Assembly: GCA_036186865.1 (NCBI GenBank)
Contig: AP025041.1
Location: 40,600,630-40,664,629 of the forward strand
Direction: 5' to 3'
Source: Eustoma russellianum
Lineage: Eukaryota; Streptophyta; Magnoliopsida; Gentianales; Gentianaceae
DNA length: 64,000 nt
Positions 1 through 9,785 of the stretch are shown here, one piece after another (positions within the stretch are counted from its first letter, which is position 1; each line of letters starts with the position of its first letter). The position numbers and the translations under genes are program-made. Under the pieces are notes generated by a model, which had not been told where the DNA came from, searched no databases, and saw only the letters and a list, made by a program, of their open reading frames with translations.

Positions 1-603
1 GTATGTTAGGTTAAAGTCCACAAGAAATTTGAGCAAGATTGGAGAGAGAAAATATCATAGATCTCCCTTGGATTTTGTTCCAACGTTTGAAAATTTTTGA
101 ACTCTGGAGACGTCGATCGATCTACGTGCCAGAGCTGAGAGATCGACGTCTCTCAGTTAGACGTCGATCGATCGACGTCAGCCTGACTGAGAGATCGAAG
201 TCTCTCAGAATGACGTCGATCGATCGACGTCATTAGGCTGAGAGATCGACGTCTCTCAGATGTATGTCGATCGATCGACATACCTGAAGCTGAGAGATCG
301 ACGTCTCTCAGTTATACTTCGATCGATCGACGTATGCTTAACTGAGAGATCGACGTCTCTCAGATACTATGTCAATCGATCTACGTCTCTTAGCTGAGAG
401 TATGACGTTTTTCTGAGTGCTTAAATTTTTACCAAACTTCACATGGATCTCTTGAGGAGCTGATGTAACCTTCATCCGATTCATGAGAGATTTTTCGTCT
501 CGCACATGTTTACTTCAATTTTGCTTTGAACTTAAGATATGAAATTTCATCTTATTCTTTTAAAACATCTTTTTGTATCATCAAAACATTTTATAAACTA
601 ACA
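1..603 (-). mobile_element. Copia-type LTR, truncated by window start
   Basis: The stretch aligns by eye with the right-hand part of the LTR at 46669-48050. Both share the opening around GTTAGG..AAGTC..ACAAGAAATTTGAG, then the palindromic CGATCGATCG block, then ATCATCAAAACATTT before a CTAACA end. By analogy with that copy it would be read on the minus strand, so CTAACA would be the complement of a TGTTAG LTR start. The rest of the LTR lies outside the window. No TSD can be tested. Confidence 0.7.
105..415. repeat. Palindromic CGATCGATCG minisatellite in LTR
   Basis: Two dyads alternate about six times: one centred on ACGTCGATCGATCGACGT and one with arms CTGAGAGA and TCTCTCAG around TCGACG. 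Positions 209-234 form a perfect 26-bp palindrome. The same type of array occurs in related LTRs at 47570-47960 and 58110-58430. Every unit can fold into a hairpin in single-stranded DNA or RNA, and the block is CpG- and GATC-rich compared with its AT-rich surroundings. Confidence 0.9.
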
Positions 604-862
604 CTCCCAGTCTTTTAAATACATGAAACTTGAAAATACCTGAAAAATACATGAAATGACCCGTACACGACCTGAAATATTTGTACTTGTCAAGTTCTTG
701 GGTATACCTGATACACGATATAAAACCTGACATGTACATGTTTGGATATCTACTTCCATATACACGAAACAAACGGGTAAGGTATGAGTCTGGTACTTTG
801 ATACCCGAAACCCAAAAAATACGAAACACGAAAGACAAAACACGACCTGTTTGACACCCCTA
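604..862 (-). mobile_element. hAT-like element fragment
   Basis: Read on the minus strand it starts TAGGGGTGTCAAACAGG and continues with the fixed-spacing phrases found at 58925-59110 (CGTGTTTTGT, CATACCTTACC, GTACATGTCAGG, CTTGACAAGTACAAATATTT). That places it in the same family as the complete element at 58925-59950. Only one terminus is recognisable; the other end abuts the LTR end at 603. There is no transposase. Confidence 0.6.
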
Positions 863-1499
863 CTCGATAGTGGTGGGAATTGTTATTTCATGAACTATTC
901 TTTGTGATCTTCCACTTTCCATGAACAATTCATTCATTTTAGATATGATGACCTCTATCTTATACAAAAGTTATGAATTCATCTTCCCTACCAGCTTGCA
1001 ACATGGTAAATTTTGTTTCCATAATTACATGCATGTTTGATAGTGACACAATTAGAATTTAATTAAAATAATAATAAAGATTATATAAAATTAAAGAGGG
1101 TAGGGGGACGGAAGCCTGTGCCAGCCCTTGTATTTGCCTTTGGTGCCAGATATATTTCTCCATGAAAAATTTCATGATGATCCATGAGTAACGTTTATTA
1201 ATTATTCATTGACCAATAAAAAAACACAATAATAGGATGGCCTCCTGCTTTATACGCTCATCATTGTCAAATAATTAATTATTCTTCATAGTGATTGGTC
1301 AATGAATATCTAATAGCCACTACAAACACCAGTCTTCAAGTCGTTTAATATACATACATATTATATACATATATATATTGTAATTATATGAGTATAATAA
1401 TTATATATAATATATACATAATATATAGATATTATATATATATGTATTATATACACACAGATAAATAAATAAATATATATATACACCCCCTCTCTCTCC
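863..1499. other. AT-rich intergenic DNA, no gene seen
   Basis: Nothing coding is recognisable. A 14-bp inverted repeat (ATTCATTGACCAAT at 1204-1217 and its complement at 1294-1307) encloses 76 bp and could be a small foldback or MITE remnant. From about 1340 to 1500 there is a (TA)-rich microsatellite ending in a short CT tract. Confidence 0.6.
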
Positions 1500-2760
1500 T
1501 GCACAGACAGTTATGCATTCATTAAGTAGTAGCATTTTTTCATAGATGAAATATGATGCCAAGTTTGAGTATCTACTTAGAATGCGCAGTGTAAAGTTAT
1601 ATAGTTTTGTTAATTAAAAAAATTACATGTGAAAATGTATCGTGTGTAGGTTTTAATATGTATCATCCAATCAAAATAGAAAGTTGTACATTTGGGACGT
1701 CTATGTTTGGGAGAGAAGTGTTATCTTCTTTCCATCATTTATTCCAAGAATTTTTATCTGGCAGCCGGCCATAAATGTCCTCGTGTTCTATGTACTCTTG
1801 CCATCACTGATTCTTCAAAAGTTGAAATTCCTCCAAAATTAAACGTTTCAGTTTCAAGAAGCATGTATGGAAGATAGCAGTAAGCTAGTTTTATCATATA
1901 GTTTAACAATAAATAGACTAATAAATAAGAAAAAATGTCAAGTAATCATTTTCAGAAATCAGATAGAAGTTATAATCAACCAATCTAATAAGTATCATAT
2001 TTCAGACATTTGTTAATGATTTCAACAATTAATCTTTCAGTTATTTAATATATTCAGATTTGAGATTTACTTCAGATTTCAGACTTTAGTTTTAACAAAC
2101 GGTACATTAGTGATTAGATATCACTTCGGCAGCATGCTTCCTAAAACTAAAAGAGGATAAATTGTTTCAAATATTTTAGAAAAAATAATTTTTTTCTAAT
2201 TCAACTTAATACATGTGCAGTAAAATATAAGAGCAACAATACTTTATATCAATATCGTTTAATTAATTCTTGTTAAATAAAATCTGCTAAGTTTTGAATT
2301 ACATGATTTAAAGAAGATAGAATACTTCCTTCTTTACCAAGAGTGCTTAAAATTTGCAGGACTGATTTCGTTTATTTATCGACAGATTTAGATTAGGAAT
2401 TCAGGGTAAATAAAAGGGGTTGAGATCTCCTCACCCACACTTTTCTCACCCCTTTGTGACCACGCGACACGTGGCAGCAAGGGAGGGTGGTGAGGCTAGA
2501 TGAGGGTCACCCTCATCTAGGCTCACCACCTCTCCTTGCTGCCACGTGTCGCGACGCGGTCACGCGTAACCGCATTCCCTCGCGCTGAGGAGATCCTATC
2601 CCAAATAAAAGAATGGTGTTAGAAGAAGAGCATCGATGATCAATACAGAGCTATACTTTACCTAATGATAAGAATAATCTTTTAAAGATGTAATCTTCAA
2701 TTAATCATTTGATTTATAATTACTCTCACCAATTTAGTCAATCTCTTTAAGGACTAAGGT
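1500..2760 (+). repeat. Host segment copy C (paralogous to A and B)
   Basis: Positions 1500-1880 match 35830-36720 with substitutions and indels: CAGTTATGCATT, the GGTTTTAATATGTA-like phrase, TCTTTCCATCA, TTATTCCAAGA, CCGGCCATAAATGTCCTC. Positions 2100-2250 match the complement of 58807-58917 and of 59959-59985. Positions 2378-2690 match 44728-44838. The colinear order suggests a duplicated host segment. No gene was found in this copy, including no counterpart of the peptide gene at 43336. Confidence 0.65.
2417..2602. mobile_element. Mutator-type MITE, 186 bp, with 9-bp TSD
   Basis: A foldback element with outer ends GGGTTGAGATCTCCTCA and TGAGGAGATCCTATCCC. Its long inner inverted repeat includes GACACGTGGCAGCAAGG on the left and CCTTGCTGCCACGTGTC on the right. 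It is bordered by a perfect 9-bp duplication AAATAAAAG (2408-2416 and 2603-2611), the length made by Mutator-like transposases. The paralogous site at about 44751-44762 has a single AAATAAAAG and no element, so it is an empty site. The element is non-coding and GC-rich. Confidence 0.88.
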
Positions 2761-3149
2761 ACTTTCCTTGTATAGCATTTGCGTGTTATATTTATAATAT
2801 GTGTGTCTATCTATATAAAGTTTGTGTTCAAACAGTAGACATAGGAGAAGAAACGGTATCTTCATTCACATATAGTATCATACAGACTATTCTCTACTTA
2901 TACATCTCAATTCTGTACAGCTATGGTAATACAATCAATACTATAACTAATCACTAAAATCACTCTTAGCTGATTTTGTGGAATTCCTAATTATCCGAGA
3001 TTATGGTAATCTACACTAATTACACAACATTCTTAACTAAGGTAAGGATATATTGTAACAGTTTGCCCCCAAAGATACTTATTCCCACCTTGATAAGGGT
3101 GCATTTGTATCTTCACACTAAATGAAGAAAATGCGGACACACACACACA

Positions 3150-3196
<47 letters not shown>
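2761..3196. other. Intergenic DNA with TA microsatellite
   Basis: No gene is seen. A (CA)n tract and a (TA)n run of about 40 bp occupy roughly 3138-3196. Confidence 0.55.
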
Positions 3197-3201
<5 letters not shown>

Positions 3202-3440
3202 TTTTTACTTTAATTAAATGAACCATTCAGAGGAGCAAATTTCAATAATTGCAGTTATCTAAGATACTCTGACATTTGTTTCTCTCTGTTTCTACTTACA
3301 CAATGCGCTAGAGAAATAAAATTGGATGTGTGTGTGTGTGTATATATATATATAGGAATAATCGTCGGAGTACCTTAGATAACTACAATTATTGAAATTT
3401 GCTCTTCTGAATGGTTTATTTAATTGAAGTAAAAAAATAA
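3197..3440. repeat. Foldback with 77-bp arms
   Basis: The left arm, 3197-3273, is the near-perfect reverse complement of the right arm, 3364-3440; both contain AGCAAATTTCAATAATTG or its complement. The ~90-bp loop includes a (TG)/(TA) microsatellite. An RNA from either strand would form a long hairpin. It could be a MITE remnant or a local inverted duplication. Confidence 0.8.
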
Positions 3441-3732
3441 AAAGAATCGTCACCCTTTGAAAGCAAATGCCATTTCGATTGGTAGTGGCTAATTGATAAA
3501 TAATATAGCGGAAACTAACCAATGAACAAACTTGAACCACAAAATATGAACTAAATGCATCATGAAATAAGTTTGTCTGAGTAAATTGTCGAGAAACCTT
3601 CAAACTACCGGCAAGTATATGAACAAAGAATGAGATAACGACTTTCTTTTTTTTTGTATTTCCTTGTAGTTGCCAAAACATGAACATATAAGATGATGTC
3701 TCATTTCCATCAAGCCAATCCTTAATTATGCC

Positions 3733-3812
3733 AAAAACAAATGTCGGAATCTCTTTAAGACTTATCCTCGCCATCTGAGTCATGACCTGACCCCACAACG
3801 GGAAATGTCCAT
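3733..3812 (+). repeat. Host segment copy A, first part
   Basis: These ~80 bp match the complement of 61676-61752, sharing GACCTGACCCCAC or its equivalent, GGGAAATGTCCAT and TCTTTAAG..CTTATCCTCGC. In copy B the next bases run directly into sequence matching 25268 onward here. So everything between about 3813 and 25267 was inserted into copy A. Confidence 0.75.
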
Positions 3813-4062
3813 AAGATCCGAAACGATGATATGTAACTTTTAAGTCTCAAGACGCAGTTCAATTGGTATTCGGATTGAGAATTGTTACCAAAAAGGTAAG
3901 ACTTCAGATCTAGAGACACGTATAATGTTGATGCTTCACTTCTGCTAGTTTGTAGGGACAACTTGTGTAGGTCACTGCGTATGTCTTCACCAACCTAAGA
4001 AGCCGTTGGACAGCTGATTTGTATCCTCCAAAATGCTACATGAAGCTGAGGTGGGGGATGAT
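3813..4062 (+). mobile_element. Possible SINE or short element interrupted by the Gypsy array
   Basis: This ~250 bp, together with 25234-25267, is absent from paralogous copy B, so it entered copy A before or with the Gypsy array. The stretch around 3848-3925 loosely resembles a tRNA-derived SINE head: CAGTTCAATTGG is like a Pol III A box, and a weak B-box-like sequence follows. No poly(A) tail or clean TSD was found. The identification is tentative. Confidence 0.3.
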
Positions 4063-5372
4063 TGTTACAACCCGCACTCCCGGGCTAGTTGAGAAAGCCA
4101 GATGAAGAAATTTCGACAGAACCCGGAGTGCGATCATTGCGCCGTGCAACACGGTCGAGATAAAAAGAAGAAGAGAAATTTATAATAATTAGAGAAGGTC
4201 AATGGAGTCACAACCAATTACATCAAAATATATAACAACATACATAATATAAATTAGTGTTTAGCACAATAACTAAATTACACTCCCTAAACACTACCCA
4301 ACCGCCCCCCCCCCCTTAATAAGACAAGAGTTTTAGTCATATTTTCTTTACTCACACATGCTGAACAAAAAAAAAAAGGAAATCAACATGCTACATGTGT
4401 TGGTCTAGAGAGTCACAAAAGCTTCCAAAAGTTGATTCTTTTAGCATGCACTTTCTTAAAACCCACAAAAGCCTTCAAATTCCCTGCTCCAAGAATTAGT
4501 CATCATTCCTCCCTCTCCCTCATAGGTTTCGGCCAGGAGGCCAACAAATAGCCACCCCAACAATTAAATACTTCTAGCTATTAGAAAAGAATTTCAAAAC
4601 CACTAAACAATCTCTCTATTCTCTCATTTTAAGACAAGAAGGATTTTCACTCCCCACAAAACCTTAAGACCGTGGCCTTCTTTGGAGCATAAGGACAAGG
4701 ACTCAAGTAGCTATCCACAATTGAGACAATCTCAAGCTTAAACATTTTTCCTCCAACATCAAGGTAAGATCTTCTTAGAGAATTCTTCTTGAATATCCTT
4801 ATAATTTACATTCATGTACTAAAAATTCTTTCCCCCTCTTCCCCTTATGTTCGGCCGGTCACCTTCTAGGGTGGTGGTGGAGATTTTTGTTCAACAACCA
4901 AGCTCAATACATCCACTTGTAGGAGACTCCAACTAAACCTCCTTACACTCTCAACTCAAGTGGCAAGTATTCTTCCTAGATACTATATGGTTTTACAAAG
5001 GTTTAGTATATATGTTATATCAAAGTTGGATCATCCATGTAGTATGTTCAATATTTCTTCATAAGGATATGAAAGATACATGTTTTATGAATGAAAAATA
5101 CATGATATATACACACACGGCATTGAAGATCTTTGATGAAAAGAAATGCAAGTGGCATGTACTATACAGACACATATGCAAAATATATAAGGAATAAAGA
5201 CATAAATATATATACATACCTTATACGCCTATGTATATATATATGTGATGGAATGGTTTAAATATATAGATGGATATACATATGCATGCTTACCGTAATA
5301 ATATATGTAGGGTTAAAATAAATATTTTCATATTATAATTACATACATGTATATAGTATGAAGATATACATA

Positions 5373-5382
5373 NNNNNNNNNN
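5373..5382. other. Assembly gap of 10 N
   Basis: Ten undetermined bases interrupt a (TG)/(TA) microsatellite in LTR 1. LTRs 2-4 have a shorter TA run at this place, so the gap probably hides repeat-length uncertainty. Confidence 0.98.
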
Positions 5383-5423
5383 ATGTGTGTGTGTATATAT
5401 ATATATATGTATATATATATATG

Positions 5424-5455
<32 letters not shown>

Positions 5456-7027
5456 CTCGACACAGTATTTTGAATGATAAAAATGACTTCAATAACATTT
5501 TTATACACCTGCGGGTATACATATATATAGTGCAGACAAATGTTGACGTTATTAAATAATACGGACACATAATGATATAAGGAATACAAATATAAATGTA
5601 TCTATGTATAGGTGGAAATTCGGCCTTAGGGCCATCTCAATGTTTAAATAAGGGTAATATGTTATGGTATACATGTAAGTACAGTATATATGTTAAAAAG
5701 ATGAGAATAAATAGGTTTTGAATAATATATATAATATTTCATAAAATGACTATATAGATGCATAATGTAGATGGAAAGATATGAAAAGGATTAAGTCATG
5801 TCTAATATGTAACATATTATAATAGTATATATGTATATCTTATTGCATATTTGACATATAGCATTTTGTAAAGTCTATATACGTGTAAAAGTATATTCAC
5901 CTACATATGTCGCATACAATGCCTTAATGATAAGATAACTTTGATATTTTGTAAACATATGAATATATATGGATAATACACATGAGTAGATGTGAAACTA
6001 TCAAGTTTCGGCTATTATGTAATATTCCACAAGTTAATTTCCTATATGTATATACTACACATATTCGGCCTTTTGGACATTTTTGTTTTGTAATAAAGTT
6101 GTTTTACTATAGTGATTGCATATGTATAAAAGTGTAATAGATAAATTAAAATATGAATAGATCAAGTTTCTACATTATATAATTAGATCACCAAATAATT
6201 ACATATGCACTATATACATTTCGGTCATTAGGCCTTTGAGAATAAAAGATTGATACATTTTACTTATATATAAGTACAAATATATATGTTAAGATATGAA
6301 AATACATAAGTTTTGGATACTACATAATATATTTATAAAATGATTTTGTACATAACTTACAAATCGGCCATTAGGCCCTTTTATAATGAAATGATTTGAA
6401 TACATGTGACTACGTATGATGTATGTGATAAGAAATGAAAAGGCTAATTTTATGAATAGGATGTAACGCGTTGGAAATATATGTATGACTTTACTACCCG
6501 GTATGTACGCTAATATGTGTATTTTGTGTCAAAAGTAAGTTATGATGTAAGGTAGGAAATTAATCGATGATATGTTATCGTCAATAGGACTTAAGTGTTT
6601 TAGGTATTTAAGTTATGAAACGTGAAGTACATGTATGAATAGATGTTACGAAGGTAGTATTGGATGAAAATGAGAGATGGAAGTTATTTTGGGACATGTA
6701 TACCAAATGATACTCTATAAGGGATAAGTGGATGTTTCTTTGAGTTATTAGGTGCAGAATTTAAGTAAACAATTGATGTATGAGGAGAGGATTTAGCATG
6801 ACCAAGATACCCTTATACGACGGAGTATCAGGTTGCATGAAACCAAGGTTTGAAAAGTTATGTTTTACGTTACATGTTTTAAAAGTTCATATGCATATGA
6901 ATAAAAAGTAGGTTTCAAGAAAAAGATAATGTTTCACAGCATGTTTATGACACGATTTATGACATGTATGAAGAGTATGGAAATGTAAGGAGCTATATCT
7001 ACGAGACGGAAGTTTCTTAATGCGACA

Positions 7028-7233
7028 AATGTAAGGTTCTTGTGAATACCTTGTGAAGAACATGGCTCTTGAACCTTACATTACATGTTGGGTATCGGGT
7101 TGTACCTTGTGAAGAGCTTGGCTGTCGAACCCTTCTATGTATGATGAGTCGGGTTGTACCTTGTGAAGAGCTTGGCTGTCGAACTCATTTAGTATGTGTC
7201 TTGAACACCTTGTGAAGAGCTTGGGTTCTTGAC
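7028..7233 (+). repeat. Four tandem hairpins with conserved loop, LTR 1
   Basis: Four ~55-65-bp units each contain CCTTGTGAAGAGCTTGG or a close variant between complementary arms. The arms differ from unit to unit: AATGTAAGGTTC with its complement (7028-7039, 7071-7082); GGGTT with AACCC (7097-7101, 7128-7132); ATGAGT with ACTCAT (7144-7149, 7183-7188); GTC..GAAC with GTTC..GAC (7198-7206, 7225-7233). The conserved loop with changing but complementary stems suggests selection on RNA or cruciform structure, now or in an ancestor. Function is unknown. Confidence 0.75.
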
Positions 7234-8235
7234 CTACGAGTCAACGTAAAGCTACCTACTCGGATGATGTATGGATCATCGTTTACGTACCTTTACGGAG
7301 ATTCTTTCCGGACGTCGCTAGATATTGTTCTTACATTTCAATGGACATCACGTATGCATGAAAAGTATGACCAAGGAAGTTTTGACACGTTATTGCATGA
7401 TTTTTTTTTAGAAAAGAAGCTATGTTGAAATTATGATCATGATGCATTACACATTTATGCATGTCAAGACTCCTTCAATGATGTAGTAGAATTAAGTTGT
7501 GATGAATAGAGTTAAGAAGGTAACTCTTAAGTTAAGGAAATCGTGAGGCTAGAGTTTATGGATTTTAGCTAGATCTGGAGATCTCTTTTTCTTGTATGTG
7601 CAGTATTACGTGTCTGTCACAATCTGTAGATGATGTATGGACTATGGTAGCTATGTTTAACGTTGAGTATATACGAAAAGACAAACGCTATGTTTCTTTG
7701 TCTACCTACTTCTGGTTTACTTTTATACCAAGTTATTTTACTTGTTTAAAAATGGAGACATGATTATCTATTTGGTATATGAGGTTATTATGTTTTGTCA
7801 CCCCGTCTCCCCATGTATGATCCACATGTCGTATCCAGTAAGACTACTTGCTGAGCGATTAAAAGTCGGTGGCTATCGTTCATACTTGCCTCATTTATCA
7901 CTTTCCAGATAACAGGTGTCACTATACAGATTTGTTGATGACATTGTAAATAGACATTGATAACGAAGAGCATACCGAGATATTCTCGAAGGCGTTAGGT
8001 CTCGATCTATGATGTATTTCAGAAGATTTCAGTATTCAGTGTATGATGACTTGTACAGATTATGAAGTAGTTCATTGTATGTCGATTATGATTTGTGTTA
8101 TGTTATGATGCTTCCGCTGATCGATTCATTATTCATGTCGACATGTACATGTATAATATCGACGCCTGGTACTTTATGGAGTAGAGTACGGCGGGTGCAA
8201 CAGGTCGGAACCCTAGTTTTAGACGGGGTGCTACA

Positions 8236-9785
8236 GGTGGTATCAGAGCCAAGGCTCCAGATCCACTGCGGACTCATAAGTAAACAATGCCATGAATTTA
8301 AGCAGTGATCTTAGAATTTAAGAAATGATCATAGACCTAAGAAATGATCTTATATGAAAGTGACAATCTTAGTATAAAAAAAGAAAATTTTATAATAATA
8401 AACTGTATTAGGTTATGATCATAGAACCTAGGTTATGATTGTAGAACTTAAGCAAAGATTATAGAGTCTAAGTATATGATCCTAGACTGAGCGTGACAGT
8501 CTTATGATAAGAGAGATGAAACGGTATTAGGCAGATACGAGAACCCCGAAAGTAAATGTTGATCGTTAAGTTTTCTGACATTTATATAGGTCAAGTCATT
8601 GGAATATCTCAATTCTGTTTTCTTGTTAGTAATATAGTAGTCATAAACTGTAGGTTCCCCAATTCCGGGTTCAGCTCTATTTAGGATAATATTTGGAGAT
8701 AGTGATCAATGTTGTACGCTGATTAGGATATGATATGTGGTAGAATTATAAGCGGTGACTATTAAGAATTATGACAATTGGAGTTTCGCAAATACATCGC
8801 ACAAGTGGTACATGTTGAATAAGACGATGAAATTAGAAATTTTCAGAATAGGTCAAAGATGTTAGTCGCATTAGGGATATAAATTCATAGTGATAAGAGT
8901 ACGATTATATAAATAGATATATGGATATAATGAGTCAGGCCACGTGGGAGCTAAATTATGAATGTAATTAGTCGTCGGGTTATCTGGTTGAAATTAGTGG
9001 GCGTAAGTTGAATACTAGTAAGCAGGAATAAATAGGAGTTGATATGATATAAGATTTAATCAGATGAGAATTAGTGGTTAGAATGGATAAAAAAATAAGT
9101 TTACTGTAACGTGTAAGAATATGAGGTCATAACATACTTAAGCATATTAGTAGGAAGTATACGGAAACAGTAGATTACGAAAATTCCATCCTAAGTCGAA
9201 AAATACTAAGCGGAATCATAGATGATTAAGAGATGACGTTAGAAATTAAGTTACGATTTTAACCTAAGTCACAATCTTAAACGAGTGATGGCTCGAACAT
9301 AATCGACGATCTTGAACATAGGCACTGATCTTAGATACAAGTGATGATCCTGAACTCAGGTCGCAATCTTAGATATAAGTGATGATTTTGATTAAGAGTT
9401 GATCTACGAATCAGACGACAATCTAAATGTAAGTACTGATTTAGTCTTAAGCGACGATTATACACTATTTATGAGTTAGAAATAAGAAGTGATTTTCGAA
9501 TTTAAGAAATGATCGTAGACGTAAGAACGAGCTTAGACGAAAGCAACAGTCTTAGTATAAGAGAAAGAGAACGGTATTAGACAATAATCGTAGAACATAA
9601 GTTATAATTGTAGATCTTAAGCAGAGACTGTCGAGTTTAAGCATATGATTTTAGACTGAGTGCGACAGGCTTAGTATGGATTCCGTAGACTGGTTTAAGT
9701 GTTGAATCAGTAGAATAATCTTAAGCAATTGATTGCGCTTAAATTTACAAGTTTCGAGGACGAAACTTTTTATAGGGGGGAGGAA
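8236..9785 (+). repeat. Array interior 1, non-coding
   Basis: No gag, protease, integrase or reverse transcriptase can be found in 1550 bp. Much of it (8285-8520 and 9230-9660) is a degenerate repeat of roughly 20-24 bp built on phrases like TTAAGTGATGATCTTAGA, with GATC/GATT and CTTAG recurring. It ends at the purine tract AGGGGGGAGGAA (9774-9785), immediately before LTR 2. Confidence 0.85.
8238..8250 (+). promoter_or_regulatory. Primer-binding site, interior 1
   Basis: TGGTATCAGAGCC starts two bases after the LTR end. It is complementary to the 3' end of plant initiator tRNA-Met, so it would prime minus-strand DNA synthesis. Identical sites follow LTR 2 and LTR 3 but not LTR 4, which runs into host DNA. 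Confidence 0.9.

Larger units (their letters stand above)
4063..8235 (+). repeat. Array LTR 1 (a-type)
   Basis: This 4173-bp LTR has TG/CA ends. Its first ~80 bases contain a dyad (CGCACTCC..GGG against CCCGGAGTGCG). It carries private variants in the 5' two thirds compared with LTRs 2-4, for example CGCGTTGG where the others have CGCGTCGG, and CACACACGGC where the others have CACA(C/T)GCGGC. A 10-base gap of unknown sequence (5373-5382) lies in a TA/TG microsatellite, which also makes this copy longest. Short open frames are present, but they run through repeats and look incidental. Confidence 0.9.

Noticed and set aside
105..415. CRISPR-like appearance of regularly spaced palindromic repeats
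   Set aside because: The spacers are themselves repetitive, the arrays are inside LTRs, and the context is a plant genome.
3292..3798. 168-codon minus-strand frame at the edge of host segment A
   Set aside because: It runs through a microsatellite and one arm of a foldback. The part shared with copy B is short, and no protein family is recognised.
5012..5197. Open frame of 61-78 codons repeated in all four array LTRs (also near 10728, 16391, 22049)
   Set aside because: It recurs only because the LTRs are copies. Codon content is AT-driven, it has no recognisable domain, and it lies in an LTR without a supporting start context.
8075..8308. 77-codon frame crossing the LTR/PBS boundary, repeated at 13736 and 19395
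   Set aside because: It overlaps the LTR end and the PBS, which have a structural role. The C-terminus changes between copies, and there is no homology that I recognise.
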